NCBI GenBank assembly: GCA_934193545.1
Contig: CAKPVL010000042.1
Coordinates: 1 to 8,202 of the forward strand
DNA length: 8,202 nt
Source: an uncultured Granulicatella sp.
GTDB taxonomy: Bacteria; Bacillota; Bacilli; Lactobacillales; Aerococcaceae
Reading direction: 5' to 3'
A program made the translations under genes and the position numbers. Shown here one piece after another: positions 6,643-8,202 of this stretch; position 1 is the stretch's first letter; each line of letters starts with the position of its first letter. Under the pieces are notes generated by a model, which saw nothing but the letters and a program-made list of their open reading frames with translations, had not been told where the DNA came from and made no database searches.

Positions 6643-8079
6643 TTATCCTTCTTTCTTGCTACTTGTATCTGATTGTAGCTGATTTACTTGAATATTTCCA
6701 GTTGTTGTTTCTGCGGCTACTCGCGTCATTGAGTCTTTATATTTGCGAATCAATGCACTTCTTTCGGCTAAATCCTTCGTTTGTCGAATCACTTCGAAGA
6801 CTGTCTCATCAAAGTGAATCGAACCAAGAGACGTTTCAATTTCGGCTTCAAGCCCTACTTCTTCAGCAACTTCAATTTTAATATTTCCGTTCACTGTTTC
6901 AACGTCGACTTTTTTCGTTTCAGGATGTGCCACTGCTACTTTAATGTTTCCCGTCACCGCTTCTAGTTTTGTACCTAGGAACTTACCATCAAGATGGATA
7001 TTTCCGTTTACCGTTTCAGACACGATATCTTTGAATTCGAGGTGTTCGTATTTAAGATTTCCGTTCACTGTTTCGGCTTCAAGGAGAACCCCTTTAACAT
7101 CTTTCAAGCGAATATCTCCATTATCCACTTCGAAGTAATAATCTTTACCTTCTAATTCCTTCAAATGAATAGTTGTATTCAAGCCTTTGATGGCTACATA
7201 ATCATACACTTTTTGTGGAAGTGAAATCGTCCAGTCGCAATATACGCGCTTGCTGACACTCTTGATGACAATCTTATCGTCGTCCACGCCAACCCTCACT
7301 CGGTCACGAACAAATCCTTCTGCATCGAAGAACTCTTCGTCTTGCGCAGCCACGCGGCAATTTCCTTCAATCGTCATTGTGTTGCCAGGGACTGTTTTCA
7401 CACGGACAATTCCGTTGGCCACTTTGAAATCGAGAATGCTCGCATCATCAATCACTTGATGAAAATGATACGGTACTTTTTTGCCGTTTTTGGCTTCTAA
7501 GTAAGGCAGGTTCACTTCTGTATTTTGAATAACTGATCCCACCGCTGTCACAATTGAGTCTGCGAATTTTGCAGCCCATGAAGAGATATTTCCCGCTGTT
7601 CTACGAGTTTTATCTTCCCAGTCAGTGTCTTGCACTTTCTTCTTCGCTTTCTTAAAGCTTTCTTCCCATTCTTCTTTCTTTTCAGCTTTCATTTTGGCAT
7701 CAGCTTGTTTCTTCTCTTGTAACAAGCTCTTATATTGGTTATTCAACTGTTCCGCTTCTTCTTGCAAGCGAACAAGTTCCATCTCTTCATCCACTGTCAA
7801 CGGTTCAAGTTGCTCAGCCGTTTTGATTTCATCGATACGGCGATCGATTTCTTTCGTACGTTTTAAAACCGCTTGAATCGATTCATCTGTTTGGTCGCTT
7901 TGAGCTGAGAATTTTGTAAATACACTCGCTACCCCTTCCAATACAGAATCGACTTGGCTTGAAGTTGGTTGTTCTTTTGCACTAGCCTTTTCACCCATTT
8001 TTTCGAGTAAGACTACTGCTTCCTCTGCTGAAATAATTCCTTTGTCTACTAATTCTAAAATTCTATCTTTTTGATTCAT
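6643..8079 (-). CDS. liaX: LiaX/YvlB-like protein: SHOCT-like helix, coiled coil, DUF4097 beta-repeat domain
   Basis: 478-residue protein. Residues 1-30 (MNQKDRILELVDKGIISAEE...) form the SHOCT-like helical pair typical of YvlB/LiaX. Residues 65-155 are rich in Lys, Glu and Gln and should form a long coiled coil. Residues 205-470 are beta-rich (DUF4097) with a rung motif recurring at 318 (VDNGDIRL), 336 (ETVNGNLKY), 355 (ETVNGNIHL), 373 (EAVTGNIKV), 394 (ETVNGNIKI), 415 (ETSLGSIHF) and 457 (ETTTGNIQV), as in a beta-solenoid. No signal peptide or membrane segment is seen. In Enterococcus faecalis LiaX is reported at the cell surface, senses antimicrobials such as daptomycin, and its C-terminal part restrains the LiaFSR response; that protein is longer (about 530 residues). 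First gene of the three-gene unit; ATG at 8079 with AAGGGGG ribosome site (8088-8094), 8 nt away. No truncation or frameshift seen. Confidence 0.88.
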   Translation of the reverse strand: MNQKDRILELVDKGIISAEEAVVLLEKMGEKASAKEQPTSSQVDSVLEGVASVFTKFSAQSDQTDESIQAVLKRTKEIDRRIDEIKTAEQLEPLTVDEEMELVRLQEEAEQLNNQYKSLLQEKKQADAKMKAEKKEEWEESFKKAKKKVQDTDWEDKTRRTAGNISSWAAKFADSIVTAVGSVIQNTEVNLPYLEAKNGKKVPYHFHQVIDDASILDFKVANGIVRVKTVPGNTMTIEGNCRVAAQDEEFFDAEGFVRDRVRVGVDDDKIVIKSVSKRVYCDWTISLPQKVYDYVAIKGLNTTIHLKELEGKDYYFEVDNGDIRLKDVKGVLLEAETVNGNLKYEHLEFKDIVSETVNGNIHLDGKFLGTKLEAVTGNIKVAVAHPETKKVDVETVNGNIKIEVAEEVGLEAEIETSLGSIHFDETVFEVIRQTKDLAERSALIRKYKDSMTRVAAETTTGNIQVNQLQSDTSSKKEG

Positions 8080-8122
8080 TTTCGTTTCCCCCTTAAATCG
8101 GTTCGTTCTTGATTACATTCTT

Positions 8123-8199
8123 AGTGTACCGAACTTCCAAAACGAAAACATAGGTCCTAAGGTTGATTTTTATCCCAAACTTCTCTAAACCTAAAGTTG
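8123..8199 (-). promoter_or_regulatory. Probable activator-dependent promoter of the liaXYZ-like unit with spaced direct repeat
   Basis: On the minus strand a -10-like TACACT (8123-8128) would start transcription near 8116, about 36 nt before the ATG. No -35 match exists at 16-18 nt upstream (TATGTT at 8146-8151). Instead CAACYTTAGG occurs twice in the same orientation: CAACCTTAGG at 8156-8165 and CAACTTTAGG at 8190-8199, centred near -44 and -78 and 34 nt apart. The nearer copy extends into a TAGG-A-CCTA inverted repeat (8151-8159). Missing -35 plus upstream repeats is the pattern expected for a response-regulator-activated promoter; LiaR is the obvious candidate by gene content, but I have not matched the sites to a known LiaR box. 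Confidence 0.45.
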
Positions 8200-8202
8200 T
8201 AT

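Noticed and set aside
6459..6881. 140-codon open frame on the plus strand over the PspC and liaX-like genes
   Set aside because: It spans the junction of two well-supported minus-strand genes and its product shows no domain; a by-product of their codon use.
6881..7074. Regularly spaced 20-nt repeats resembling a CRISPR array
   Set aside because: The repeats are imperfect, in frame, and encode beta-solenoid rungs in a long coding gene; the intervals (54-63 nt period) are coding and related to one another.
8079..8148. 9-bp inverted repeat TTTTCGTTT (8079-8087) / AAACGAAAA (8140-8148) upstream of the liaX-like gene
   Set aside because: The far arm lies upstream of the predicted transcript start, so no RNA stem can form, and such T/A-rich matches are easily due to chance.

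Overview
The window looks like chromosome of a low-GC Gram-positive coccus or rod of the order Lactobacillales (by eye about 40% G+C, strong AAGGAGG-type ribosome sites). The protein sequences resemble the Enterococcus/Carnobacteriaceae side of the order, but the species cannot be fixed from the sequence alone. Almost everything is ordinary core genome. No prophage, insertion sequence, CRISPR array, tRNA or rRNA is visible.

Layout: (1) 1-4666, minus strand, is a tight operon read right to left as hprK - lgt - gpsA - galU - trxB, with gaps of 11, 12 and 20 nt and then 97 nt before trxB, which is cut by the left window edge. It covers carbon-catabolite signalling (HPr kinase/phosphorylase), lipoprotein diacylglyceryl transfer, sn-glycerol-3-phosphate for lipids, UDP-glucose for envelope glycans and glycolipids, and thioredoxin reduction. 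(2) 4667-4862 is a divergent intergenic region with an extended -10 promoter for hprK (overlapped by a cre-like dyad) and a promoter for the rightward pair. (3) 4863-5946, plus strand, holds two co-translated membrane proteins, DUF3290 and DUF421 (YetF-like), ended by a strong bidirectional terminator at 5959-5994. (4) 6000-8079, minus strand, is a three-gene unit read right to left: a LiaX/YvlB-like beta-repeat protein, a PspC-domain protein (LiaY/YvlC-like) and a small four-helix membrane protein (LiaZ/YvlD-like). (5) 8080-8202 is the promoter region of that unit and carries a spaced direct repeat.

The genes share an envelope theme. The liaXYZ-like unit is the type of module that, in enterococci, is driven by the LiaFSR cell-envelope stress system and linked to daptomycin and antimicrobial-peptide response. 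The hprK operon supplies lipid and glycan precursors under a carbon-signalling first gene. The DUF3290-DUF421 pair, of unknown function, lies in opposite orientation between these two units, which are neighbours (yvlBCD-hprK-lgt) in Bacillus subtilis. The most interesting leads are this cassette, the regulatory elements in front of hprK and liaX, and a compact hairpin in the trxB leader.
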